64,000 nucleotides of DNA, taken from positions 88,233,047 to 88,297,046 of the forward strand of contig JACSVZ010000004.1 of assembly GCA_014706295.1 (NCBI GenBank), read 5' to 3'. A program made the position numbers and the translations under genes. Origin of the DNA: Lycocorax pyrrhopterus obiensis (taxonomy: Eukaryota; Chordata; Aves; Passeriformes; Paradisaeidae). Positions 11,779-21,200 of the stretch are shown here, in pieces. Within the stretch, counting starts at the first letter, position 1. The number at the start of each line of letters is the position of its first letter. Under the pieces are notes generated by a model. That model was not told where the DNA came from and made no database searches. It saw only the letters and a program-made list of their open reading frames with translations.

Positions 11779-13200
11779 TCCTGTGGTCCAGCGGCACCAC
11801 CCTCCGCTCAAGCGCCACTGCCCTCTGGTCCAGCGCCCGTATCCTGCCCGCCTCCACTGTTCGTGCAGGGGTCACCAGAAAGACCTTTGTCTGACAGTGA
11901 TCTGGAGGATACGTCTGTTTTACAGTTAGCTGGACATTGGTGATTGGTGAAACAGTGTCTCTGGAACAGCCCTTGGACCCTTCCAGACTGCACGGTGACC
12001 GTGTGCCCCAGAAGCCCAAACCTTTTCTGGGAAATGGTCAGAATATGGGCTCTAGAGATGGGAAACTGGGACTTATTACAGAAATTGGGGATGCCTGAAA
12101 GCACAGGAAAACCTGTGCAGAATCAGGTTGCTGCAGCACCTCAAGAAGGTGTATTAGCAGAAAAAGGCTATCGTAGAACCTCGCAAGAAGATCCCCAAGC
12201 CTATCCTGTGTACAAGGCTATCCCGAATTCAGGCCAGCCTGATAGGCATGGTGGTATTACATGGAAGGTGGTGACAGATTTGCAATACAAAGTGGCATAG
12301 TATGGGCTCGGGTCTCCCGAAGTGATGCAAATTATTAGAGTGATAAATGCAGATTTGATTGCTCCATTTGATATTAGACATTTGGGTCAGATGTTATTTC
12401 AACCTGTCCAATTTTCAGTTTTTGAAAACTGGAAAAAGATGGCAGGAAAAACTGCTGCACAGAATATGCAGTTACCCCAAGGTGATCCTAGATGTGCCGT
12501 TGGAGTGGATGCCCTCATGGGACTCGGTCCATTTTCTAATGCCGAGCTCCAAGCTGCATGGCATCGTCTAGTCCTCGAGCAGGCTCAAAAGGTTGGAATG
12601 GGAGCCCTGTTAAAGAGCATAGACATGGCTGCTCCCAAAACAAGACATGTAAAAATATCTCAGGGGCAGAAAGAGCCATTTTTACCCTTTGTGGAAAAAA
12701 TTGCCGCAGCCCATGAGAAGCAAGTTGAGGATGACACCTTAAGGCAGATCTCATGCACACAATTAGTGAGGGACAATGTGAATGAGGATTGTCAAAAGAT
12801 CATAGATGCCTTACCAGGTGAACCTACACTCAAAGATATGATTGAAGCCTGCGCTAAGGTGAGGACTGGAGGTCATTCTGCTCTGGCCGCACTTCTGCGA
12901 CCTACTCAAGCACATCATGATCATGAGAAAAAGGGTTCTAAGGTTGAGGGCAAGCAAAAACAGGCGAAACAGAAGGTGAAAAAGAACAAAGGAAGTTCTC
13001 ATTGCGAGAGGTGCGATAGGCCAGGTCATTATGCAAAGTATTGCAAATCTACGTACCATGCCAATGGTTAACTTCTGATCGGGTCGGGAAAGGCAAAAAT
13101 GAGCGCATGCGGGAATTGCGCACAGGCACAAATGATTCCCCAGGGCATGGTAACAACACAGGCCTACCCAGCAAGCCTAAAGCTAACCCCGCGTGGGTAG
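11779..13200 (+). pseudogene. gag remnant (proline-rich region, capsid, nucleocapsid), broken
   Basis: One reading frame runs from the first base after the 5' LTR to 13200 but is cut by TGA at 11941-11943, TAG at 12298-12300 and TAA at 13069-13071, ending at TAG 13198-13200. In order: a proline-rich segment (11779-11880, with APPSAQAPLPSGPAP), about 120 codons leading into capsid, the capsid body with the major homology region at 12661-12702 (QGQKEPFLPFVEKI, pattern Q-G-x2-E-x3-F), a basic Lys-rich linker, and a zinc knuckle at 13003-13044 (C-x2-C-x4-H-x4-C). A CxxC (CGNC) past the third stop could be the start of a second knuckle, cut off by the junction with integrase. Matrix and the natural start codon are missing. 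Gag normally assembles the particle; this copy cannot make a full product. The major homology region and knuckle make the family call firm. Confidence 0.9.
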
Positions 13201-14171
13201 CGCCTCAGCCTGACAAAATCGCACAAGCCAAGGCATTGCACGGATTTTTTCATCAAAGTGCACATACCCTGCAAAAGCAGTTTCACTTAACGCCAACTGA
13301 GGCTCGTGACATTGTCAGTGCTTGTGCTGACTGTCACGGGCTTGCTGCACCTTTACCAGCAGGGATAAACCCCCAAGGTCTAAAGGCCTTGCAGATTTGG
13401 CAAACGGATGTAACGCACATCCCCGAATTTGGTCAAGTTAAGTATGTGCACATGTCGATTGACACTTTCTCTTCAGCTATATGGGCATCTGCTCATACTG
13501 GAGAGAAAGGCCGCGATGTCCTTGCCCATTGGAGACTGGCCTTCATGGTCTTGGGTGTGCCTTCCCTAGTGAAAACCGATAATGGCCCTGCCTACGCCTC
13601 GCAAAAGATGCGGCAGTTTTTGCAATTATGGGGTGTGGACCATAAATTTGGTATCCCACATTCTCCTACAGGTCAAGCCATTATTGAATGCGCTCATGGC
13701 ACTTTGAAGTGTGTTCTGGAAAGACAAAAAGGGAGAATGCATGGGGAAACCCCACAGAGCCGACTGGAGAAAGCACTGTATATGATTAATCATCTTACAG
13801 TGCCACCAAATTCAAACAATCCTGTGATTTTGAATCATTTTCTCTCGTTGCAGTCTTCAGGCGAGACGCACCTGCCTCGAGCAAAAGTCTGGGTACGGGA
13901 CCTACTCACTAATAAGTGGGAAGGCCTGCATGAGCTTATTGCTTGGGGTCGTGGGTATGCTTGCGTTTCCACAGATACAGGAGTACGATGGCTAACTGCA
14001 AGATGTGTTCATCCTGGCCTGCGGCACCAGGAACAGAGAAGGCAACCTCCAAGGCAACCTCCAAGACAACCTTCATGTCAGAACCAAAATGCAGATGATC
14101 AGCCGAGTGATCCCTCTGATGACGACCAAGATGTCGATCATCAGCCTGGCCCTTCCACAAGCAGAGACTGA
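13041..14171 (+). CDS. retroviral integrase, open frame without its normal pol context
   Basis: A frame of about 376 codons with no internal stop, in the -1 frame relative to gag and overlapping its last bases. The left edge is a non-ATG codon; the first in-frame ATG is at 13107. Numbering from 13041: residues 1-50 derive from the nucleocapsid/junction region; the zinc-binding domain has H67, H71, C95, C98 (H-x3-H-x23-C-x2-C); the catalytic core starts near LQIWQTD with D123, D180 (KTDNG) and E216, an exact D-x35-E; the C-terminal DNA-binding part contains AWGRGYACVS near 300; the tail is Pro/Gln-rich (repeated RQPP) then acidic. All zinc ligands and all three catalytic acids are present. Integrase joins viral DNA ends to host DNA and is normally cut from Gag-Pro-Pol; here protease and RT are absent. 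I see no classic slippery heptamer upstream, so expression is doubtful. Motif spacing fits alpha/betaretroviruses. Confidence 0.88.
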   Translation: MQIYVPCQWLTSDRVGKGKNERMRELRTGTNDSPGHGNNTGLPSKPKANPAWVAPQPDKIAQAKALHGFFHQSAHTLQKQFHLTPTEARDIVSACADCHGLAAPLPAGINPQGLKALQIWQTDVTHIPEFGQVKYVHMSIDTFSSAIWASAHTGEKGRDVLAHWRLAFMVLGVPSLVKTDNGPAYASQKMRQFLQLWGVDHKFGIPHSPTGQAIIECAHGTLKCVLERQKGRMHGETPQSRLEKALYMINHLTVPPNSNNPVILNHFLSLQSSGETHLPRAKVWVRDLLTNKWEGLHELIAWGRGYACVSTDTGVRWLTARCVHPGLRHQEQRRQPPRQPPRQPSCQNQNADDQPSDPSDDDQDVDHQPGPSTSRD

Positions 14172-14226
14172 ATTTAGACTCAAAATGTTATACAAGCAGA
14201 GACTGAACTTTGGAGTCAGAATGTTA
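14157..14226 (+). repeat. 35-bp imperfect tandem duplication
   Basis: Two adjacent copies beginning ACAAGCAGAGACTGAA (14157-14191 and 14192-14226), differing at several positions. The duplication spans the integrase stop codon, so the second copy lies outside the coding frame. Confidence 0.85.
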
Positions 14227-14354
14227 AGGCCTTTAAGGCTATTCAGAATTAATGATCGATATAGAATTAGGTTCGCTAAACATATCTCCTATGGTACCGC
14301 TGGAGAATCTCTCTGCCAACTTTAAATCAATGCCTGATTTAATTTTTAAAAAAA

Positions 14355-14373
14355 AAAAACAAAAAGGGGGAAA
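14355..14373 (+). promoter_or_regulatory. polypurine tract (plus-strand primer site)
   Basis: A-rich tract then GGGGGAAA, ending exactly at the TG of the 3' LTR. A run of A followed by G5 and A3 is the betaretroviral style of polypurine tract, which primes plus-strand DNA synthesis. The long A run upstream (14347-14359) may have expanded. Confidence 0.85.
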
Positions 14374-14706
14374 TGTGAATGCTAAAAGCCTGGATGCAGA
14401 GAGATTTCTCAGTTTTCTGACAGTGTCTGTGTGAAAGCCTTGCTTTCTCACGGACACTGTAGGAAAACAGTTGAGAGATTTTGTAAACTATGGTATTGTT
14501 ATAATACCGAAGAGAAAATATCTGAAGTAAGTGTTGTTGGGTTCAGCCAATCCCTCTGGGGTTGGTTGGTCAGTGAACCAATAACCTTATGTCAGTCCAG
14601 CGTGCTAAGGTATACAAGCGAATCTGTAAATTAACAAAGGGTCGGTTTCTTGTCGTACTAAACCGTCCATGTCGCTTTATTCCTCGGTCTCTGCTCGCTA
14701 GCGACA
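14374..14706 (+). repeat. 3' LTR of the compact ERV
   Basis: 333 bp, TGTGAATG...GCTAGCGACA, same architecture as the 5' copy. It keeps CpG sites that read TG or CA in the 5' LTR, for example CACGG, CCGAAG, AGCGTG, AAGCGA, CCGTCC, GTCGC and CTCGC. Confidence 0.93.
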
Positions 14707-14712
14707 AATTTC
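14707..14712. repeat. target-site duplication, right copy (AATTTC)
   Basis: Exact match to 11437-11442; shows both LTR ends belong to one integration event. Confidence 0.93.
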
Positions 14713-15221
14713 AGTCTTTGGGAGGGCCAAAAGCAGAGGTCTAAAAGTTATGTGTTTGGTTCTAAACTAGTTTGCTATACTTAAGAATGACAAGAACTTC
14801 CAGAGATTATTTCTGCCATTTAAAGTCCTTAGAGGGATTTGAAGAATCACCCTCTATAAATGGCTGTGTCCTTTTGTTGACTACATACACTTAAAACAAC
14901 TAAATTTAAGGAAGATGAAATCAAATATTTACTGATGTTCCTTGATAATTGTGGCTGTAGTGATTTACTTATCACTCAGGAATTCTGACAAAGAAATAAA
15001 ATGCATCCCTTCCTTCCCAGCACAATACATATTGGAGAGCTTTCTTTCTTATTCAACCTTCATTGCAGCAGTTACTAAACTCAGAGTGTTTATGCTACCC
15101 ACCACGATTTAAGGGTTTGCATGTGTGTAGAATTTCCTGAGCTATTTTTAAAAAACACACAAAAAACCCCTCAGACCAAAAAAACATACAAGTATGTTTG
15201 GAAGGAAGGTATGGTTTGTTC

Positions 15222-15266
15222 TAGTTGTTTGTTTGTTTGTTTGTGGGTTTTTGGGTTTTTTTTTTT
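15222..15266. repeat. GTTT / T-rich low-complexity tract
   Basis: TTG(TTTG)n followed by GGGTTTTTGGG and a run of T. Simple repeat. Confidence 0.85.
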
Positions 15267-16559
15267 CAGTTTGGTTGTTCGTCACTCTAATGCTCTATGA
15301 TGAGCTTAGCCTGAAGTGTAACACCTCACAGACAGGTGTTAGGGATGGCATCAGTGACTGAAAAAAAGCACCCAGGAGTCTTTTCTGTTTAATCCTATCA
15401 CAAATTAAGTAAATTTATTCTTTAATTTCCACATTGGTATTTAATAATTATTTGTAACTCTATTGTCTACTTAGTATGTTGTAACTACCAACTTTTACTT
15501 GCATTTAACCTGACTTACATTGAGGACGATTTGAAAGTATTTTGACAAAGAAAGAGACAGACTGTCAAAAAAGGTGGTAATCTATGAACCTATGCATTTA
15601 TTTCTTCGAGGCAATCTAGGCATATTCTGCAGGCTATACAATGTATAACGGGACGTGCTGCAGGGGAATTTTCAGAGATCATGCAGAGAGCTTGCATCAG
15701 AAAAGTCAGAAGGAAAAATGGCTAACTGTTCTCTTTGGTTATGCAGGACAATATTCAGGAGAATTTCTGAATTGAAATGGTTCCCCCAGGGAATTTGTTG
15801 CACTGGCATGGCGGTGAGTACAGCTATGGTTCCACAATGTGTCACATTTGCCTTACCCACCTAGAGGCGAATACAAGCATTTGAATCACAGAAGTAAATT
15901 GCAACCCCTCTTCTATAGTACCTGTATAGTACAACCTTATCCTGTTCTGGTTCAATGATTCCTTCAATGATTTCAGTCACAAATTTATTCAATATCACAC
16001 TTTTATTACACACTTTTATCAAATTGTCTACAAAAGACTCCTATATTAACAGCATCCTAAACAAAAATTAATCTGAAATGTGTTTTACTGAAACTTATCA
16101 GAAGGTGTGATGCTTTACTGCCCTACCACTGCGTGTCAGCACTCAGAGAGACATTTACCATCTTTACATGTTAACTTGGCTCTTCAGTTACTGTTGACTC
16201 CCTTTCTCTGTCCCTAGTTCCTTGATCCTGGCCTGCCAAGTTCCACACTGTGCTGGAGCACCTCACATCAATCCAGCTTTACTGCTCACCACCCCTGGCA
16301 TCCTCACCATGTCCCAGTGTCTCCTCCTGTCACCCAGCTTTCTTTCACACCAGCATCAGCTTCTCGTGTAATTGTTTCTTTCTTGCTACCTGCTTCATTC
16401 CCCCTAGATTGGTTCAAAATGACATCACACTTCAAAAATATAAGATTTTAAGAATAGAAGACAATTAGGTTTATTTCAGAGTTTGTCTCCCACTACCTTA
16501 TATTCTGTATACATTTAGATAACATGGTAAGCAAAGATTTCAAAGTAGAGGGATAATAA

Positions 16560-16607
16560 AACTAATCTAAATTAGTTAAAAATAATCTAAAATTAGTTAG
16601 AACTAAT
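16560..16607. repeat. cluster of short AACTAAT / ATTAGTT inverted repeats
   Basis: AACTAAT-CTAA-ATTAGTT at 16560-16577 (7-bp arms) and ATTAGTT-AG-AACTAAT at 16592-16607. AT-rich hairpin-prone sequence with no assigned role. Confidence 0.6.
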
Positions 16608-17229
16608 CAAAAATATTTGAAATAGGTAAGGAAAGCTGTTTTTCTTCATTTCATTTTTGAGGCACAGGCCAACTCCTGGCATAATCCCCTTCTGATCCTT
16701 GTAATTAGAGATTTCTTTTCCTAAGAATAGTTGGATGTGGTCAGAAACCAAATGGGTCCTTGCAAGATAACGAAGCAAAGTCCTGTTGAATCTTGAGAGA
16801 CTCCTCTTTGAGCTGACCAACACAGTGAGAGACGAGAATTAACTCTTTCTTGGGACTGGTTTGCTCTCAACAACAGAAATGCCTGGAGTGTTCCAGCAGC
16901 CTCTCTCTTCAAGGCAGACATAAATTTATCTTATATTACTCAAATGCAAGGATCAGGAAAGAAGGTGCATGGTAGGGGAGCAATAACATGCTCCCATGCA
17001 ATAACATGTTTTAAAACACCTTATACCTCCAACATGAAATATCCAATGATACTCCGATTTGGCTGTGCAGCGCTATCTTTATGGCTTCCATTTAGCCATT
17101 TTCTTTCAGAGGTTTATAAGACCCTGCCACAAACAACTGAAATTGTACAACCAAAGATGTATTGCATCTGTGGTACAGACAGTGGAAGAAGAGAAGGCTC
17201 ACTTAAACGAAGGCTTCTGCCAAAGAAAT

Positions 17230-18294
17230 TGTCTTGGTTTAAGACAATTAACAGGGCAGATGCTCTAAAATGAGTTACCTTCCCTTTTAGTTTTAACTGC
17301 TCCCCTTTCACCAATAGGGAGAGATGTGTGAGAAGATATAAGTCGAAACCTAAGAGTTTACTTAAAAATGAAATAGCAACAATCAATATAAGAGTGATAA
17401 GCACTAGATTCAACAGTGCTGAAACCCATGGACTACCTGGGACCGAAGAACACAAGATGGCAGATAAGCCCCTCCCTCAAGATGGCAGGCTCTGTAGAAG
17501 ACTGTGTGGTCCAAGGGACAAAGGCAAGATAGCAGATAAGCCCCCTTCTCCTGACCATGTGGTGAACAGAGAAGAACACAGAGAGAGAACAGGGGGGGAA
17601 AAAATCAAGGGAGCAATTGAACCTGTGCAGTGACAAAAACTCCCTCTTCCCCCAAACAACAACCAAAAAGCAACAAGGACAAAACAAAAAGAAACCTTGA
17701 TTCCCAAACCAGTCAAGTGCCCCTCGAGCCAGTCCATGCCACTCGACAGGTTGCTCCGCCGGCAGCAGCAGTTCCATTGACAGCGGAAGCTGGAACTCGG
17801 GCAGTGGCAGGAAGTAGCAGTGTGAGTTTCTCTACTTTTTTGGCGGGCTGGACCCAGTTGGTGTCGGCACTGCAGTTCTGAGTTGGCACCACATTGCAGA
17901 GAAAACGAAGCAGTCCCGCTGGCCACCAAAAACAGCAGCCCCTGCCCCCGGTCCTGGCTTGTTGGTTGCAGACAGGTATCTATGGAATTTGCCCAGGGAC
18001 AGTTTAGGTTTGGGAAATGCGGTTTCTTGGAGACCTGCGCCAAACAAGGAGCTCAGAGAGAAAAGATGGTTTCTGCATTGGCTTGGAGAAGCACCTCTCT
18101 TAGCAGCCCTGCAAGAAGGGCAGGAGAAAGAGAAGGAGACCTTGTATGAGTGTTGCCCTCTCTCTTAAAGGGAAGCTGGGCAAACCAGCTTCCGGGCCCT
18201 GGGTCTTAAAGGAACAGTAACAATCTTGGGCAGAACTGGTGTAGCACAGGTAAAATACACAATACAATTCATATTTTTTGGGTTACCCAGGACA
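17230..18294 (-). mobile_element. ERVL-type solo LTR (long form)
   Basis: About 1065 bp. The terminal inverted repeats are TGTCTTGG at the left and CCAGGACA at the right. Flanks are GAAAT (17225-17229) and AAAAT (18295-18299), a 5-bp target duplication with one mismatch, as expected for ERVL. On the minus strand the end reads TTAAACCAAGACA, matching the 3' ends of the other ERVL LTRs here, and a block like TTGTTGCTATTTCATTTTTAA lies near 17380, where the R region sits in this family. Open frames inside it, including 188 codons at 17477-18043 minus, are not taken as genes. No internal retroviral sequence adjoins it. Confidence 0.75.
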
Positions 18295-21200
18295 AAAATG
18301 TTTCTGTTTTTGAATTTGAATGCACATTTTCTTCACATCAAGGTAAACAAAGAAAACTTACATCTGTTGAATCCATGTACATAAGCGTTTTATGACATGA
18401 AACGTCATAATTATTCCTTATAACTACTTAGATACAACTGCTCGTTCTTTTGACTAGCTGTTGATAAGGAGCAGAAAAGATAGCAAATAAGCATAACTGA
18501 AGTTGGTAACATTGTGGGACATGGTTTGCCGCAATCTAGGGATGCTAAGAACAAGCAAGCAATAAGCCAAATGAATTAAATAAGAAGTCAAAAAGTTTTG
18601 TCCAAAACCAGAAAGAATTTAGAGTAGAGAAAAAACCTGAGCAAAACCAGAGAGATCAGGAAAGACTTTTCTCTATATCACCTAAGCTTTTTCCCACTGA
18701 ATCTCAAGTTTTACTGATATGCTTTTCTCATACAACTTTAATGCTTATTTCTTGTCCAAAGTGAGTCCCCAAGTCAGGACTGCTTTATTGAGAAAATCCT
18801 TGCATCATCCTTCAGATGTACAAATCTGAAATCCGTTAGTTCAAGTGTGTCAGTAAAATTTCTGATTGTAAATGCAGAGCCTACAAGCAAAAGCTTGTAG
18901 GTATCCTATGTATCTGGGACACAAGCAGGAAGATTATTTTCTCACTTTATTCATTCTGTGCTGGCAAGCTTTGTGATTTTTTTTTCTGTGTTTCATAACT
19001 GTTGTGAATTTTCAAAAACCCCAATCTCAGGAGTCTTACTGTCTGCAAACCCTCGGATTTTTTTAAAGTGCATTTTTCAAACAAGTTCCAGTCATCAGAA
19101 CTGCAGGGAAAAAAAACAACAACAAAGCCTAAAAAATGACAGAGAAAACTTTCAGCATTCAAAACACTACATGGCAAATGGCATGTTCACAAACTATTTG
19201 TGGTTTTATTTCATTAATTTCATACTAACACTTTGAGAAGACAGTGTTGGAGATATCAAAGGTTTGCTTTACTGAGAGTAAAAATGGAAAGATTATAAGC
19301 ATTTGTGTGATTTAGAGAACTTTTAGCATAAGGCCATCTTGCACACGTTGACTATGGGATTACTGGGTGAAGAAATTTTTTCATTTATCTTCAATCTTTT
19401 TTCTCTGTAGGGAATGATTAGGAATGTTAATAGTTTATAGTACCACTCTTTTCCTAGAATTGGAAGCTCAGAATAAAGGAGTGCCACTTCCACCAGTCTG
19501 AGATAGATGTGAAGGTCTACTTTGACAATATCCAAGCCTACCTTTTTATTCTGTCTCCTTATAAACTTGGCTTCTCTGTTTGCTGTCTTTCATGACTTTG
19601 CCTGTATAGCCACTTTCCCCACATTGTCTTCTCCGCAGAACTGTGCTTTAATTTGATGATTGCAATCACTCTGTGTAGACATTAAGCTTTTTTGTCACTT
19701 TTTAATCTTCATCACAATTTTTTTTACTAGAAAGGCAAAGTCTCTGTTTCCCAGGCAATTGGAGACAAACTCTGAACGTTGCTTGAGGCAGAAACTGGAT
19801 ATAAAATAGTTCCTGCTCTTTTGTCCTTGCAACAGTTAGGGGACAAAGTGACACAAAAACAATGAATGCCCTACCTGTTCATCTGTATGACAGGATTTGG
19901 CTTAGATAACAGATAAATGCTCTGGTCTCAGTCTCAAGTGAACATTGTCAAATTAACACAAGCCACTATATCAGCTGTCAGCTTAGTCTTTGTTCCAACA
20001 AATGACAGATATAAGCAGCTACTCATACTTTTTTCACACTCCAAGAGCATATGATGATGTACTGTTCATACACAATGAGAAGCAATGTACCACTGGGAAT
20101 AGTTTCCTCTGTGCAAAACCTGTCACAGCCATGAGAAGCCATTACAGATGTGGCTACACAGTTACATGAATGGGATAGGGGGCCTTGGCAGCTGAGCACA
20201 GCTTGAGAGAAACTCAATGTGAAAAAGATTCTGCTCTGTTTTCTCATTGTGACACTTAATGTATCTCACTTGAAAGAATATGCTTTGAGTGGTGCAAAAA
20301 GTAGAAGTTCTGCCTCCTTTGGTCATTAAAGAATCTCTGATACTTTATAAAGTGACTTCACAAAGAATAGGAATTTCTGGCCTTGTGTTCTGAGAAAATC
20401 CATTTGGAAAAATTATATCCTCCCCTTCAAGACTACTCCTGTAGTTTTAATTGCCCATAACATCCTGCTTTATTTCTGCCCTTAATTACTCTTTATTGCT
20501 CTTGAACACTGCTAGCTTCCATAGTCTTATTCAGAAGTATCTCTGTTTCACTAGTGGGTGAAGTGATTGCCATATATATTAAGGGGATTTATTATGTCTT
20601 TCTCTAGTATATTAAAGAATCCATTAAAAGCCAATATTTTCTCACCAGGAGGATATTATAAACTATAATTAAGTCACCTTTCAATCTTTTTTTTTTAAAA
20701 ACTACAGTGATTCCTTTAAGTCTCTTGGTAAGGCCTATTGAAATATTGCAACAGCTCTTTTGTATGTGCTTTCAGATTTCCCAAAATCTTTTTATCAGAA
20801 GGAATACAACAGAATCATGTCTCTATTTTAAGAAGTGAATCTCAACAGTTTTAATGGAATCCCATATATAGTTTTGTCAAGTTAGTCCCAGAAATGCATC
20901 ATACAGTGATAAAATTATTCCTCAAATCCTGGTTCAAACTTGATCCCTTTCTGCCACTGTGTTGCATGTAGGTTAATGTTCAGGTACTAATTTGCAGTGA
21001 CCCAAAGTGTTTTAAAAGTCTCTTCTTCTAGGGATTAATGTCTTATTCTGGAGCTATGGCCAGTGTTTCTTATTCCTCGGTGCATATTTTACATTTATCT
21101 TTTAACTTGGAAGGTGGTGGCTTGCTGAAAAACTCTGATTCCTCTGCATAATTTATTGGCCCTTATTAGCTGGACACTCTGGAGTCTGTGTGTCAGCCAC

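Larger units (their letters stand above)
11443..14706 (+). mobile_element. compact class-II endogenous retrovirus (LTR-gag-IN-LTR)
   Basis: A 3264-bp provirus, complete at both ends: LTR (11443-11778), broken gag (11779-13200), integrase (13041-14171), a short non-coding tail, polypurine tract and LTR (14374-14706), bounded by AATTTC duplications. Full-length relatives are usually 7-9 kb, so well over half is missing. Absent are the primer-binding site and leader, matrix, protease, reverse transcriptase, RNase H and env. The 6-bp duplication, a single clear CCHC knuckle, the A-run plus GGGGGAAA polypurine tract and the integrase motifs point to an alpha/beta-like (ERVK-type) virus. It cannot move by itself. 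Whether the gaps arose after integration or before it is open. Confidence 0.92.
14713..17229. other. single-copy DNA with low-complexity tracts
   Basis: No gene recognised. Contains the GTTT/T-rich tract at 15222-15266 and the inverted-repeat cluster at 16560-16607, both listed separately. Open frames up to 76 codons have no recognisable domain. Confidence 0.5.

Noticed and set aside
11785..11802. TGGTCCAGCGGCACCACC as a primer-binding site
   Set aside because: Begins TGG at about the right place, but the next 15 bases match no tRNA 3' end I know, and the same bases read as Gag in frame. A related GGTCCAGCG recurs 54 bases later.
11744..12104. Overlapping minus-strand open frames in the ERV
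   Set aside because: Antisense shadows of the gag region; no independent motif.
17477..18043. 188-codon minus-strand open frame
   Set aside because: Lies wholly inside the solo LTR at 17230-18294, has overlapping open frames on both strands, and shows no domain; G/C-rich LTR sequence gives long chance frames.
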